64,000 bases of DNA from Rhodobacteraceae bacterium D3-12 (GTDB lineage Bacteria > Pseudomonadota > Alphaproteobacteria > Rhodobacterales > Rhodobacteraceae), in the NCBI GenBank assembly GCA_025916135.1, contig CP104793.1, positions 3,881,001 to 3,945,000 on the forward strand, given 5' to 3'. The stretch's first letter is position 1, and every line of letters starts with the position of its first letter. Made by a program: the position numbers and the translations under genes. The notes beneath the pieces were generated by a model, which ran no database searches, had not been told where the DNA came from, and saw only the letters and a list, made by a program, of their open reading frames with translations. Positions 1-8,305 of the stretch are shown piece after piece.

Positions 1-396
1 CCTTGGGCACTCCCCGATCCGGCAAGTTTTCTAAACGCAACACTGGAAACCGCTTTTCGCCTCAACGGGTTGCTCCCTCCCAAACCGGTCGTGACTTCCA
101 ACTATCACATTGCATTCAATCAGTTTCGACATGCAAAGCTCTTAAGTGTTGTCCCCGAACCATCTATCGACATGCCGGAACGCTTGGGTTTCATTCAACA
201 TCTAAAGGTAGAGGGGTTTGAACTCGGCTACGATAACATGGAGTTTATTGTGCTTGAGGACCAACAGGGCTTGCCGGCCATAGAAACCATGCGCGCCGCC
301 GCCAAAGCAGCCGTTCGGCAACTTCAAGGTGTTAAAGGTTATCAGCAACCAAACTCAGCGCCAAATATTTCGCCGGCTGCATCGCCTACTAGCTGA
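1..396 (+). CDS. LysR-type regulator, C-terminal part (truncated by window edge)
   Basis: Reading frame 1 is open from the first base to TGA at 394-396, so the start lies upstream of the window. The visible 131 residues begin PWALPDPASFLNATLETAFR and continue with GLLPPKPVVTSN. This pattern (a Trp-x-x-Pro segment, then a helix with ETAFR and a 'gl.PP.pvV.t' strand) is the second half of the effector-binding domain of LysR-family regulators. A Gln/Ala-rich tail follows residue 110. The DNA-binding half and the target genes are not visible. Another periplasmic-binding-fold protein is possible, but the local pattern fits LysR best. Confidence 0.6.
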   Translation, partial: PWALPDPASFLNATLETAFRLNGLLPPKPVVTSNYHIAFNQFRHAKLLSVVPEPSIDMPERLGFIQHLKVEGFELGYDNMEFIVLEDQQGLPAIETMRAAAKAAVRQLQGVKGYQQPNSAPNISPAASPTS

Positions 397-702
397 ACGC
401 AAGATGCCATCATTGCAAGCTTAGGAAACCAGTGCGTCAAGGCGGTCCACTAGCATCATTTTTGCTATTGAAGACATCAAGATTAATCAAATTTGACCAC
501 GTCGGAATTATTGAACTCAATCCCGGCAAATTCGCTACTTTACTTCGCTCAAACAAGCGAAAAATCAAGTGATTCATAGGAGCCATGCACGCTCTATTCC
601 TCCTGCCCTCTGCTGCAATCTTCCCGCCGCACGTTCCCAAACTAGAAATCGCTATAACAATAGAAAGCAGCATTTGCTGCGCAATTTCAAAGAGAGTAGA
701 AA
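397..702. other. AT-richer intergenic stretch, no gene seen
   Basis: This 306-base stretch separates the truncated LysR gene from the XRE-like gene. It is visibly more AT-rich than the rest of the window. No ORF in it has a convincing ribosome-binding site or a recognisable product. It presumably holds the promoter of the gene at 703, but no clear -35/-10 pair stands out. Confidence 0.5.
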
Positions 703-1104
703 ATGCCCACAAAACCGCACGAAGACACACTGTTGGCCAAGTTCGTCGAGCGCCGGACGCTCGAACTGAAGCCGACCAAGAGCCAAGCCGAGATAGCGGC
801 GCAGGCAGGATACACCAACGCGAACATGATCACGATGATCAAGCAGGGGAGCTCCAAGGTGGCCTTGGATCGCGTCCCGGCCACGGCGCACGCACTGGAA
901 GCGGACCCTGCCTACGTGATGCGGCTCGCCTTGGAACAGGCGATCGGCCGGACGGCGGCCGAAGCAATTGTCGAGGTGTTCGGCGAACCCGTCACTGCGA
1001 ACGAAGTTGGCTGGCTGCAGGCGATCCGCGAGGCTTCCAACAACACCGACCCTAGGCTGACCAGCAGGTCGCAGGCGGCGATCAACACCATCTTTGGTAG
1101 GTAA
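703..1104 (+). CDS. XRE-like helix-turn-helix regulator, phage/island type
   Basis: A 133-residue protein starting MPTKPHEDTLLAKFVERR. Residues 25-75 read as a helix-turn-helix (KSQAEIAAQAGYTNANMITMIKQG), followed by a stretch about setting and residence in the family (ALDRVPATAHALEADP) typical of Cro/C1-XRE-like island regulators. The last 35 residues (TANEVGWLQAIREASNNTDP...) form a separate module that recurs in the next small ORF and in a decayed copy near 8.3 kb. ATG at 703 has a purine-rich AGAGAG about 6 bases upstream. It lies in the tRNA-Pro island, and the repeat cluster at 1342-1490 could be its operator. That link is inference. Confidence 0.7.
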   Translation: MPTKPHEDTLLAKFVERRTLELKPTKSQAEIAAQAGYTNANMITMIKQGSSKVALDRVPATAHALEADPAYVMRLALEQAIGRTAAEAIVEVFGEPVTANEVGWLQAIREASNNTDPRLTSRSQAAINTIFGR

Positions 1105-1109
1105 GCACC

Positions 1110-1253
1110 ATGAATGACAAAAGTGACGACCTGACCCCCAACGAGTGCGCCTGGTTGCGCTTCCTGCGCGAGGTGAGCAATGACTGCGACCCTGGGCCCA
1201 CATTGCGCCGTGTGCAGCTCCTAAGGCGTCTCTGTGCGCCTCGGAGGGCTTGA
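1110..1253 (+). CDS. 47-residue ORF resembling the C-terminal module of the preceding XRE-like protein
   Basis: ATG at 1110 lies 5 bases after the XRE-like stop and the frame closes at TGA 1251-1253. The peptide contains LTPNECAWLRFLREVSNDCDP, which lines up with TANEVGWLQAIREASNNTDP of the upstream protein (shared T-NE--WL---RE-SN--DP). It is therefore either a stand-alone copy of that module or the remnant of a second regulator gene whose DNA-binding half was lost. No separate ribosome-binding site is obvious, so translational coupling would be needed. Function unknown. Confidence 0.4.
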   Translation: MNDKSDDLTPNECAWLRFLREVSNDCDPGPTLRRVQLLRRLCAPRRA

Positions 1254-1341
1254 TATTTGCAAGTGCTAGTGCGGTTAAGAGGAATGGCTTGATCGCAGCG
1301 CCTCGCCGGATCCCTGCATGACGTTTCCATCGGGTTGAAGA

Positions 1342-1490
1342 ATGTTTACATGACTGAAAAAGTCGGAAACATTTGAGGCTCGAAAACGTGTGATTTTGCC
1401 TCGTTTTCGGGCTTAGATGTTTACCCAATGTTTACATTATGTTGACAGATTCTGCTCCCAAACCACGTTTTCCCAGAAAAATGTAAACAT
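1342..1490. repeat. Cluster of ATGTTTACAT motifs (iteron- or operator-like)
   Basis: The 10-mer ATGTTTACAT occurs exactly at 1342-1351 and 1428-1437, and inverted (ATGTAAACAT) at 1481-1490. A near copy ATGTTTACCC sits at 1417-1426. The word AAACATTTGAG also occurs twice, around 1368-1378 and 1486-1496. Three exact copies of an AT-rich 10-mer inside 150 bases of a GC-rich genome are unlikely to be chance. They may be binding sites for the XRE-like regulator at 703 or replication/partition iterons. Confidence 0.65.
1381..1409. promoter_or_regulatory. Inverted repeat CGAAAACG-N13-CGTTTTCG
   Basis: A perfect 8-base inverted repeat (1381-1388 and 1402-1409) with a 13-base spacer lies between two ATGTTTACAT motifs. 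It may be a protein-binding site or a small hairpin. No T-run follows, so it is not a standard terminator. Confidence 0.4.
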
Positions 1491-1831
1491 TTGAGAAGTG
1501 CGGAACCAAGAAATTAAGGGCTTGGCGACTCAGCGTATCGACACCAGGGTCACAGAAACGCGCAGTGGCGGCCTGAAGCCCAGTTCACAGCACGTAAGTG
1601 TGACGAACGCGGATCATGCTCAGGGACGCACAGTGCGCGCCTGAGAGCGAGTGAATGCGTGTAGAGCTTGTGCAATGAGCGACACTGGTCAGAGCAGGGT
1701 AGGTGATGCACAAGCAGTGGGAACGAGTAGATGTTCGGCAGCGCGATCAACGGCTGGAGAACGTTGAGATGTGCTGGATCGTCCAGAGGAGGTTGGGGAT
1801 GCGCTAGACTGCAAGCATCCTTTCCGTCCCC

Positions 1832-2089
1832 ATGGATGGTTATGCTCCTCTATTCTCGTTCCGGGTGATACGGCTTATTGCATCGCAAAACCCTAATGAG
1901 GAATGGCTCGACGTTCCGGTGGTAGCCATCTTGCATGAGCGCGGGAAGAGCGAAGTCCTAGAAAAACCTCAAGGGCATGAAGAGGATGCGTTCTGGCGCC
2001 GCGATGTCCGCGCGTTTGGAAGCTCCCATGTCGCGCCCTTGTTTTCGTCCTCTGAGTATTTGGAGTCGTCCAGGGGCGCTCTGATGTGA
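1832..2089 (+). CDS. Small ORF of unknown function with a decayed paralogue at 8.5 kb
   Basis: ATG at 1832 opens an 85-residue frame. The central part (PLFSFRVIRLIASQNPNEEW, then LDVPVVAILHERGKSE) is preserved at 8487-8600 as PLFS-R--RL-ASQNP--EW-DVPV-AI-H-RGKSE. Conservation of the protein sense across the two copies suggests that it was once, or still is, translated. The second copy has no start codon. No Shine-Dalgarno site stands out before 1832, and no family is recognised. About 250 bases of uninformative sequence lie between the repeat cluster and this ORF. Confidence 0.4.
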   Translation: MDGYAPLFSFRVIRLIASQNPNEEWLDVPVVAILHERGKSEVLEKPQGHEEDAFWRRDVRAFGSSHVAPLFSSSEYLESSRGALM

Positions 2090-2242
2090 AATCGATCTGT
2101 CATGGCTGACGACCGTGCCGTGCTCGCCAGTCTGTATTCTAGTTACTTCGAAACAGCCCCTTCGCACTGCTGACACGCTCGTGCTACAATTAGGTCATTG
2201 CGCCCTCCTGGGTGACCTACTGACTGGAACGGGTGCCCGAAG

Positions 2243-3130
2243 TTGGACAAGCTATCCGTCATGCATGCTTTTCGCCGCATCGTCGAGCGCGGCAGCTTTG
2301 CGCGCGCAGCTGAGGATCTTGGTGTGTCTCCGGCTTTGCTCAGTCGCGAGGTGAAGCTGCTGGAAGAGAGCCTGGGGTCGGTTCTTCTGACTCGGACAAC
2401 GCGGTCGATGTCGCTGACCGATGCCGGGCGTCTCTACTATGAGGAAGCCATAGGTATTCTCAACGCGGTTGAGCAGGTCGAGAACCGCATCCGCGAGGGA
2501 GCTGGGGCGGTGCGTGGTCATTTGCGCGTGAATGCTTCGAGCTCATTCGGGCAGATGGTTATCGCGCCGTTTTTGCCGCAATTTCTTGAAGCCTACCCGC
2601 ATCTGCGCCTCACGCTATCGATGGATGACCGGGTGGTGGACATGGTCGAGGGTGGATTTGACCTGTCGATCCGTATTCGCGCGGCGATGCCAGACTCGGC
2701 CCTGGTCGTGCGCAAGATCGGCAAGATGCGTCAGCGGATTTACGCGTCGCCAAGCTATCTTGAGCGGCATGGAGTGCCGCAGAGGCCAGAAGACCTCCTT
2801 GATCACAAGATCATTGGCTTCCTACTCGCAGATCACCTGACAACCTGGAGCCTTTCAGGACGGGGTGAGGCGGTCACGCTTGAGATTGATCCGCCGGTGC
2901 GTGTGGGCAACAGCCTCGTGCTGCGCGATTTGCTAATTGGCGGACAGGGGATCGGCACCTTGCCCGATTTCGTCTCGAAAGGCCCTGAGGAACGAGGAGA
3001 GCTTGTGCGTGTTCTTCCCGACCTTGAGCTCCCGACGCCGGAGATCTTCGCCGTCACGGCGTCCCGACTTGGGATGGATGCCAAAGCCTCGGCCTTCATC
3101 GACCATCTTCGAGCGGCGTTGCGCGCCTGA
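2243..3130 (+). CDS. LysR-family transcriptional regulator
   Basis: A 295-residue full-length LysR protein beginning at TTG 2243 (MDKLSVMHAFRRIVERGSFARAAEDLG). Residues 1-60 form the winged helix-turn-helix (SPALLSREVKLLEESLGSVLLTRTTRS, then LTDAGRLYYEEA). Residues 90-290 form the effector-binding domain. MDKL is the usual beginning in this DmlR/AaeR-like subfamily, which supports the non-ATG start. It lies about 110 bases upstream of the wrbA/dsbA-like genes on the same strand and is the obvious candidate to control them. The inducer cannot be read from the sequence. Confidence 0.9.
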   Translation: MDKLSVMHAFRRIVERGSFARAAEDLGVSPALLSREVKLLEESLGSVLLTRTTRSMSLTDAGRLYYEEAIGILNAVEQVENRIREGAGAVRGHLRVNASSSFGQMVIAPFLPQFLEAYPHLRLTLSMDDRVVDMVEGGFDLSIRIRAAMPDSALVVRKIGKMRQRIYASPSYLERHGVPQRPEDLLDHKIIGFLLADHLTTWSLSGRGEAVTLEIDPPVRVGNSLVLRDLLIGGQGIGTLPDFVSKGPEERGELVRVLPDLELPTPEIFAVTASRLGMDAKASAFIDHLRAALRA

Positions 3131-3238
3131 CATTCTTCAAGCCACGTAAAGAATGAAGTGAGAGCAGCGGGGTTATTCCGGCGCGCCACATTTCCCATCC
3201 TCTTGGGCATGCAAACACCCAATCCCGAGAGGTTCATC

Positions 3239-3862
3239 ATGACACGCGTTCTTGTTCTCTATTATTCCAGTTATGGCCATGTCCGCGCCTTGGCGCAGGC
3301 CGAGGCAGACGGCGCACGCAGCGTTATCGGCACCCATGTTGATGTGCGCCGTGTGCCGGAAACCGTGCCCGAAGAGATCCGCCGGAAAGCAGGGTTCGTC
3401 GCAGACGACACCCCGCTGTCGTCGCCTGCCGACCTTGAACACTACGACGCCATCATCTTCGGCACGCCAACCCTGTTCGGCATGATGGCCGGTCAGATGA
3501 AATCATTCCTAGACCAGGCAGGAGGTCTTTGGGCGCGCAATGCGTTGGTGGGCAAGGTCGCGGCGGTCTTTACCTCGACCGGATCGCAACATGGCGGGCA
3601 TGAAGCAACGCTTCTTTCCACGCAGATCCCGCTTCAACATTTCGGGATGCTGATCGCCGGGATGCCCTACACCTATGCCGGTCAGACCTCGATCGAAGAG
3701 ATCGTCGGTGGCGCTCCCTATGGCGCCGGCACCATCGCAGGGCCGGATGGGTCTCGCAGCCCGTCGCAAAAAGATCTCCAAGGAGCGCGGTTCCAAGGTG
3801 TTCATGTGGCCCGGATCGCCGCACGGCTGGCCGGGGCCAACCTGCAAGGGGAGGCCGCTTGA
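3239..3862 (+). CDS. wrbA: WrbA-type NAD(P)H:quinone oxidoreductase
   Basis: A 207-residue flavodoxin-fold protein starting [15 protein letters not shown], the FMN phosphate-binding strand and loop of WrbA. Internal motifs include the [20 protein letters not shown] segment and [17 protein letters not shown], which are characteristic of the tetrameric WrbA/type IV quinone reductases. These reduce quinones by two electrons with NAD(P)H. ATG 3239 is preceded by GAGAGG (about 3227-3232), so the longer in-frame GTG start at 3158 is rejected. Its stop overlaps the start of the next gene, indicating coupling. Together with the upstream LysR it resembles a quinone- or electrophile-stress cassette carried on the island. 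Confidence 0.92.
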   Translation: MTRVLVLYYSSYGHVRALAQAEADGARSVIGTHVDVRRVPETVPEEIRRKAGFVADDTPLSSPADLEHYDAIIFGTPTLFGMMAGQMKSFLDQAGGLWARNALVGKVAAVFTSTGSQHGGHEATLLSTQIPLQHFGMLIAGMPYTYAGQTSIEEIVGGAPYGAGTIAGPDGSRSPSQKDLQGARFQGVHVARIAARLAGANLQGEAA

Positions 3863-4500
3863 TGCCGACCCTTACAGTAGATTTCTTCCATGACGTCGTG
3901 TGCTGCTGGTGTTTCAACATCTCGTCGCGGATGCGCGACTTGAGCACCGAGTTCGATCTCGATGTCCGTCATCACACCTTCGTCCTGCAAGCCAGCCGCG
4001 CCGAGATGGCAGCACGATGGGGCACACCAGAAAAGGCTCGCGAAACGATCCTGGGTCACTGGGCGGTCTGCCGAGAGGTGAGCGACCGGCCCGAGTTGGT
4101 CGACATTGATGCGATGCAGGCGGCACCGTTCGACTATCCGCACGGGTTGACCGCTGCGGTTGGTTGCAAGGCGGCGGAACGGATCGGCGGGCAGGCCGCC
4201 CATTGGGACATGTTCGACCAGCTTCAACGCGTGCATTTGAGCGGGGTGCGCAACATTGCCGACCCCGAGGTCGTGCTGGATGCGGCGGGGGCACTTAGTT
4301 TTGACACCGCGCATTTCGCAGACGTCTTCAACGACACGGCAACGGTTCTGGCCGTCAAAACCGACCGTCAACGCGCCCGGTCGCTCCAGGTTCAATCCGT
4401 CCCGACACTCATCATCCGGGAAACCGGCGCACGCTTGGTCAATGGGCCACGCGAAGACCTTGCCGCGCAAATCCGTGCCGCAAAGCGGCTCGTGGCCTAA
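3862..4500 (+). CDS. DsbA-family (FrnE-like) thiol oxidoreductase
   Basis: A 212-residue protein starting [18 protein letters not shown]. The strand DFFHDVVCCWC is the thioredoxin-fold beta1 with a CxxC-type active site (CCWC) as in FrnE/DsbA-like and 2-hydroxychromene-2-carboxylate isomerase relatives. Near residue 175 comes the cis-Pro loop (VQSVPTLII) that normally sits beside the active site. There is no signal peptide, so it is cytoplasmic. The start ATG overlaps the wrbA stop (TGATG), so the two are translated together. It probably acts as a thiol-disulfide oxidoreductase in the same stress cassette. The substrate is unknown. Confidence 0.85.
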   Translation: MPTLTVDFFHDVVCCWCFNISSRMRDLSTEFDLDVRHHTFVLQASRAEMAARWGTPEKARETILGHWAVCREVSDRPELVDIDAMQAAPFDYPHGLTAAVGCKAAERIGGQAAHWDMFDQLQRVHLSGVRNIADPEVVLDAAGALSFDTAHFADVFNDTATVLAVKTDRQRARSLQVQSVPTLIIRETGARLVNGPREDLAAQIRAAKRLVA

Positions 4501-4512
4501 AAGGAGACCGAC

Positions 4513-4656
4513 ATGAAATCCCTTCTGATCCGACTGTTCAAACCATCGCGATTGCCGCGCCATGCGCGCTGCGATCTATCACCTCACTTGCGGCGGGATA
4601 TTGGGCTGCTCCCGTGTCCGAAGCGTCCGCAACTGAAAATCCACACCCTGTGGTAA
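4513..4656 (+). CDS. Small basic DUF1127-like protein
   Basis: A 47-residue ORF begins at ATG 4513 with AAGGAG at 4501-4506. The sequence MKSLLIRLFKPSRLPRH, followed by LSPHLRRDIGLLP, has the basic character and the HLRRDIGL core that resembles the small DUF1127 proteins common in Rhodobacterales. It sits 12 bases after the dsbA-like stop, so it belongs to the same transcript. DUF1127 proteins are linked to RNA maturation and phosphate/carbon regulation in other alphaproteobacteria. Whether this divergent member does the same is unknown. Confidence 0.55.
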   Translation: MKSLLIRLFKPSRLPRHARCDLSPHLRRDIGLLPCPKRPQLKIHTLW

Positions 4657-4678
4657 TCCGCCAAATAGGAGCATCGCC

Positions 4679-5608
4679 ATGTCCCGCTCGACCGACATCT
4701 TTCTGACCGCCCTGGCTCCTGCCGTCTGGGGCAGCACTTACCTGGTCACCACCGAAGCCCTGCCAGAAGGTTACCCAATCACGCTGGCCACGTTGCGTGC
4801 ATTGCCTGCCGGGCTGCTGCTATTGGCGGCGACACGCTGCCTGCCGCCGCGTGCCTGGCTGGGACGCACCTTTCTCTTGGGCAGCTTCAACTTCGCGCTG
4901 TTCTGGGTGCTGCTTTTCGTGGCAGCCTACCGGTTGCCGGGAGGGGTGGCGGCGACATTGGGGTCGTTGCAGGCGATGATCGTCATCTTCATGGCGCGCG
5001 GCTGGTTGAGCACTCCGATCCGGGCCGGGGCAGTAATTGCCGCCGCCACGGGTGTGTTTGGCGTCGCGCTCCTGCTGATCAGCCCAGAGGCGCAGCTAGA
5101 CCTGGTCGGCATTGCTGCTGGTATTGGCGGGGCCGCCTCTATGGCGGCAGGCACAGTGCTCAGCCGGAAATGGCAACCGCCGGTTTCGGCGCTGAGCTTC
5201 ACCGCTTGGCAACTGACGGCGGGTGGCCTGATCCTTTTGCCACTGGCGCTGATCATGGAGCCGGCTTTGCCACCGTTGACGACCACGAACCTTGCCGGAT
5301 TGGCATGGCTTGGCCTGATTGGCGCAGCGGCAACTTATGCGCTCTGGTTTAGGGGTGTGGCGCGGATCGAGCCCGGAGCCGTTTCCATGCTAGGCATGAT
5401 GAGCCCGGTGACAGCGGTGACGCTTGGGTGGCTCTGGCTGGGCCAGTCGCTCTCTCTAGTTCAGCTTCTGGGTGCTGCAATCGTCTTGGGCTCGGTCTTG
5501 GCTGGACAGAAGGCGAACCGACCGCAGGTGGATCAGATAAAGCTGCAGAACGAGCTGCGGAAAAACATGCGTTGCACATTCCCGGTCTGGAAGGTTAAAC
5601 TCATGTAA
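4679..5608 (+). CDS. EamA/DMT-family membrane transporter
   Basis: A 309-residue protein with about ten hydrophobic helices in two halves, starting MSRSTDIFLTALAPAVWGSTYL. The first helix (LAPAVWGSTYLVTTEALP) and the repeat around residue 210 (LAWLGLIGAAATYALWFRG) are hallmarks of EamA drug/metabolite transporters in the inner membrane. These generally export amino acids, metabolites or toxic compounds. AAATAGGAGCATCGCC gives a good ribosome-binding site before ATG 4679. The 30-residue hydrophilic end (PQVDQIKLQNELRKNMRC) is longer than usual and may reflect a rearranged junction with the island DNA behind it. Confidence 0.88.
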   Translation: MSRSTDIFLTALAPAVWGSTYLVTTEALPEGYPITLATLRALPAGLLLLAATRCLPPRAWLGRTFLLGSFNFALFWVLLFVAAYRLPGGVAATLGSLQAMIVIFMARGWLSTPIRAGAVIAAATGVFGVALLLISPEAQLDLVGIAAGIGGAASMAAGTVLSRKWQPPVSALSFTAWQLTAGGLILLPLALIMEPALPPLTTTNLAGLAWLGLIGAAATYALWFRGVARIEPGAVSMLGMMSPVTAVTLGWLWLGQSLSLVQLLGAAIVLGSVLAGQKANRPQVDQIKLQNELRKNMRCTFPVWKVKLM

Positions 5609-6080
5609 GTCGTAAAGCTCGTTGGCAGTGGCAGCTCAAAACCCAGATTGATCTGTTTCACCGCCGACAATGAACGCACTCATTCGCCGCGCATACGGAA
5701 CAGGTTTTCCTAGCCGAGAGAAACGCTTCGGCTTTGGTTCGACGCAAAATCATGATCAGGCGCATGATTAGCTCTTAAGGCAGCTGCTTTGACGCCAAAT
5801 TCTCGGATATTAGCGCCGGGAGGAGGTCCTCGCGTGCCTCTGTGAGATCTGAGGATAGTCAGTAAACGCTTACCTTGAGGCGTTCATCTGTCTTCTGCGG
5901 AGGCGGGAGAACCGTGGGGGCCTATTAACTAGGGAACCTAATATATCTATATACTCTTCTACCACAATATACCTACTCCTACATCCCCACGCACGAGAAA
6001 GAGGCAGAAGCAGAAGAGTGTGGGGCATGGGCTAGAAGACGCACCCGACACGCTCGCCTGGCACACGTGCCGTTCAACGC
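5609..6080. other. Gene-free stretch with an AT-rich tract
   Basis: This 472-base gap lies between the EamA stop and the convergent end of the 6-8 kb unknown gene. No supported ORF was seen. A strongly AT- and pyrimidine-rich tract occupies about 5930-5990 (AATATATCTATATACTC and following). It stands out from the GC-rich surroundings. It could be an old replication-origin or insertion scar, but nothing in the sequence settles that. Confidence 0.4.
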
Positions 6081-7034
6081 CTACCTCCAGACGAAGCCAC
6101 TCCAGCGCCGCCGCAACTCATCTAAGGATTTGCCGACTACATCGTTCATCTCCTCCCAGCTCTGCAGCCCCCTGCCTTCACGGTCGTTCTTCCGCGGCAG
6201 TTTTTCGCCGGACCGGCGCAGCTCTTCACGCTCTTCTCGGGCGCGTGCACGGTTCCTCAGCTCGACGCCGTAGACGCCGCGTGTCCGCATCTGAACCTGG
6301 GCATCCTCCAGAAGGTGCTTCCAAGGTTCGGTCGTGCCGAGCGCAAAGGAGAGGAATGGCTTGGTTAAATTCCGAAACGACACGGATCCGAGATCGTCGA
6401 TGGTGGCGAGGCCACGATCTTTTAGGGCATCTTCCCCGGAGAGTGTAACCTCGATGCGCGCGCGGCGTTCTTGATCTTGCAGAAGTTTCTTCGTGTTCTT
6501 CTCTCGGTTTCTGCGGTCTGCGATTTTGTGCTGTAGGCTGACCTGGCAACCGGCAGCCTGCGCCCCCTTCAAAACGGTCGAGTTCAGGTAGAGATCCTCG
6601 CCGGTGTTGCTGGTTAGAATGCGCTGTCTGATCTCAGGAAGATCGATCATCCAATCGGCGTTTAAGCTATCTGGTTTGCCGTGAGCGAATAGAAAGCGTG
6701 TTCTATTGTCCTTGTGACCGCTTGGGGCAGGGTCATTGTAGATTTGGCGTGCATCGATATCACGAGGTTGCTTCAGTGCGGGATTGCAATAGAACTGGTG
6801 CCGGTTCCAATGATGGCGCTGAATAAGGCCGACCATTTGCTCACGGCGAAAGAGTGCCTCTTCTGGAAAACTAGTATCACGCGGATAGAAATCGACGGAT
6901 ATCTCAATCAGATGAGGTATGACTACTCTGTCGATACCAGGACCGTCGCGGATCACCCTTAGAGTTTTCAATAGCGTGTCCGGCGTGGGCTCCTGGATCA
7001 TGACTGCGAAATGATACCCGGTCTTCTTTGACAT
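6081..7034 (-). CDS. Unknown island protein, C-terminal part of a probably frameshifted gene
   Basis: A 317-residue frame from ATG 7034 (MSKKTGYHFAVMIQEPTPDTLL). The segment IPHLIEISVDFYPR (about 40-53) and the later RRARIEVTLSGEDALKDRG (about 190-208) have the look of alternating-strand motifs of replication-initiator-like proteins found on mobile elements. No catalytic Tyr/HUH pattern could be assigned. Its 5' end overlaps the upstream frame by 37 bases, and the sense continues across it if one G is restored near 7050 (...EEIGGAKIPIPDMSKKTGYHF...). It is therefore probably the second half of one protein of about 690 residues. Family not recognised; the replication link is a guess. Confidence 0.5.
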   Translation of the reverse strand: MSKKTGYHFAVMIQEPTPDTLLKTLRVIRDGPGIDRVVIPHLIEISVDFYPRDTSFPEEALFRREQMVGLIQRHHWNRHQFYCNPALKQPRDIDARQIYNDPAPSGHKDNRTRFLFAHGKPDSLNADWMIDLPEIRQRILTSNTGEDLYLNSTVLKGAQAAGCQVSLQHKIADRRNREKNTKKLLQDQERRARIEVTLSGEDALKDRGLATIDDLGSVSFRNLTKPFLSFALGTTEPWKHLLEDAQVQMRTRGVYGVELRNRARAREEREELRRSGEKLPRKNDREGRGLQSWEEMNDVVGKSLDELRRRWSGFVWR

Positions 7035-8119
7035 GTCTGGAATCGGGATTTTCGCACCCCAATCTCTTCCCCCTGGCTGATTGTGAGGTCATGAACATAA
7101 GGAGATCCCCCTGCGTTCTTGGCTATACTCATTCTGAGCGCGCTATAGTCAGTTTGAGTCGCCGTGTTCACCAACAATACGATCCGGTCGATCAGGGCAA
7201 CGACCTTGTAGGCATCTCGGATGGCTACATCCGGGACCAAGGCGATCTTGTCTTTCAGATCTGCGCGGACTGCACCACTTGTGGATGTGGAGGACGTCGC
7301 GGTGGGCAAATATCGCAGGTGAGGCGGCGGTGGGGAGGCCCCGGCGCAGTTTCGATATTCCTCTTCCTGAGCAGGCGACGAATAGCGAAGCTCGATCTCG
7401 AACGGCGACAAGTCTGCCGGCTCTGATGTCACTGGTTTCGTCATCGCGGGGATTTTCGTTTCCGGTCCGGCCGTGCATTTTTCGGTGATCGCCTTCAGCA
7501 CCAGTTCGATCTCTGGCGATTTCTTGATCATTTTGCCGTCAACCACAAAGTGCCCGGACTCCAGATGCTCCAGGTAGGCTGGCAGAATGCGCTTCATCGA
7601 CCGGAGGCGAGAATCAAAGAATGAGGGCTCCTTTTTCTCACCGAGCAGCTTGCGCCATTGTTCGGCTAGATCGCGTTTTGTGATTTCCCGCGTGCGGCTT
7701 TTTCGTTCGGCTTGAGCAAGACCGTGCTCTTTGAGTTTCGGACGGAAGTTTAGCTCATAAAGGGCGACTGCGACACTTTGCAGGATCATATGCGGGTTTG
7801 GCTGCTTTCCGCCTTTTTTCAGCATCCCAGGGTGTCCATCAACAAGTAGCCATTGCCCAAAAGCAACCAGCTCCGCATATTTGTTCAGCCACCCGCTTGC
7901 CGAGATCGCATCAGAGAGAGACGCGGGGATACGTCTTTTGACTTCGCTGTATTGGCGCGAAACAATGGTATTGAGGCGCAGAATGAAACTTTGGCTTGTG
8001 ATCGCGCCCTTCGGATCGCCTTTTTCGAACAAGCCCGACCGCGCCGCTAATTGGTGTGCACTGCGATCTAGAAGAAATTCATTCCCTACTGGGTGCATGC
8101 CGTTACTCGCGCTGTCCAC
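6998..8119 (-). CDS. Unknown island protein, N-terminal part of a probably frameshifted gene
   Basis: A 373-residue frame from GTG 8119 (a shorter start at ATG 8098 gives MHPVGNEFLL). The first 200 residues are helical and charged, with AEQWRKLLGEKKEPSFFDSRLRSMKRILP around 155-185. A Pro/Ser/Thr-rich linker (about 255-290, PPPPHLRYLPTATSSTSTS) leads to IDRIVLLVNTATQTDYSALRMSIAKN. The end of the frame (VRKSRFQTCQRRPGIISQS) looks like out-of-frame nonsense. The natural continuation is in the overlapping frame at 6081-7034. No close family is recognised. It lies 800 bases from the integrase and is the largest accessory gene in the window. Confidence 0.5.
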   Translation of the reverse strand: MDSASNGMHPVGNEFLLDRSAHQLAARSGLFEKGDPKGAITSQSFILRLNTIVSRQYSEVKRRIPASLSDAISASGWLNKYAELVAFGQWLLVDGHPGMLKKGGKQPNPHMILQSVAVALYELNFRPKLKEHGLAQAERKSRTREITKRDLAEQWRKLLGEKKEPSFFDSRLRSMKRILPAYLEHLESGHFVVDGKMIKKSPEIELVLKAITEKCTAGPETKIPAMTKPVTSEPADLSPFEIELRYSSPAQEEEYRNCAGASPPPPHLRYLPTATSSTSTSGAVRADLKDKIALVPDVAIRDAYKVVALIDRIVLLVNTATQTDYSALRMSIAKNAGGSPYVHDLTISQGEEIGVRKSRFQTCQRRPGIISQS

Positions 8120-8305
8120 TCGAATTTTTCTGTCGGTCTATGTATTGGATGCAGGAAACTCAAGCAGCACATTACGAGACGTTGCGGTCTCGCCGATACT
8201 AGGACGGAGGGCGAACACGAGGTGCGCGAGCAAGCGACCATGCACTTCTTCCGAAGAGCCAAGAGGAGCAGTTAAGCGTTATCCTCGACTGGGAGGGGTC
8301 ATCCG

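Noticed and set aside
652-1428. 258-residue minus-strand frame opposite the XRE-like gene
   Set aside because: It is the antisense shadow of a real GC-biased frame, has no ribosome site or recognisable domain, and is rich in Arg/His as shadows usually are.
5641-5780. Possible transposase remnant in the gap after the EamA gene
   Set aside because: Short frames can be read on both strands but no transposase motif or terminal inverted repeat could be identified.
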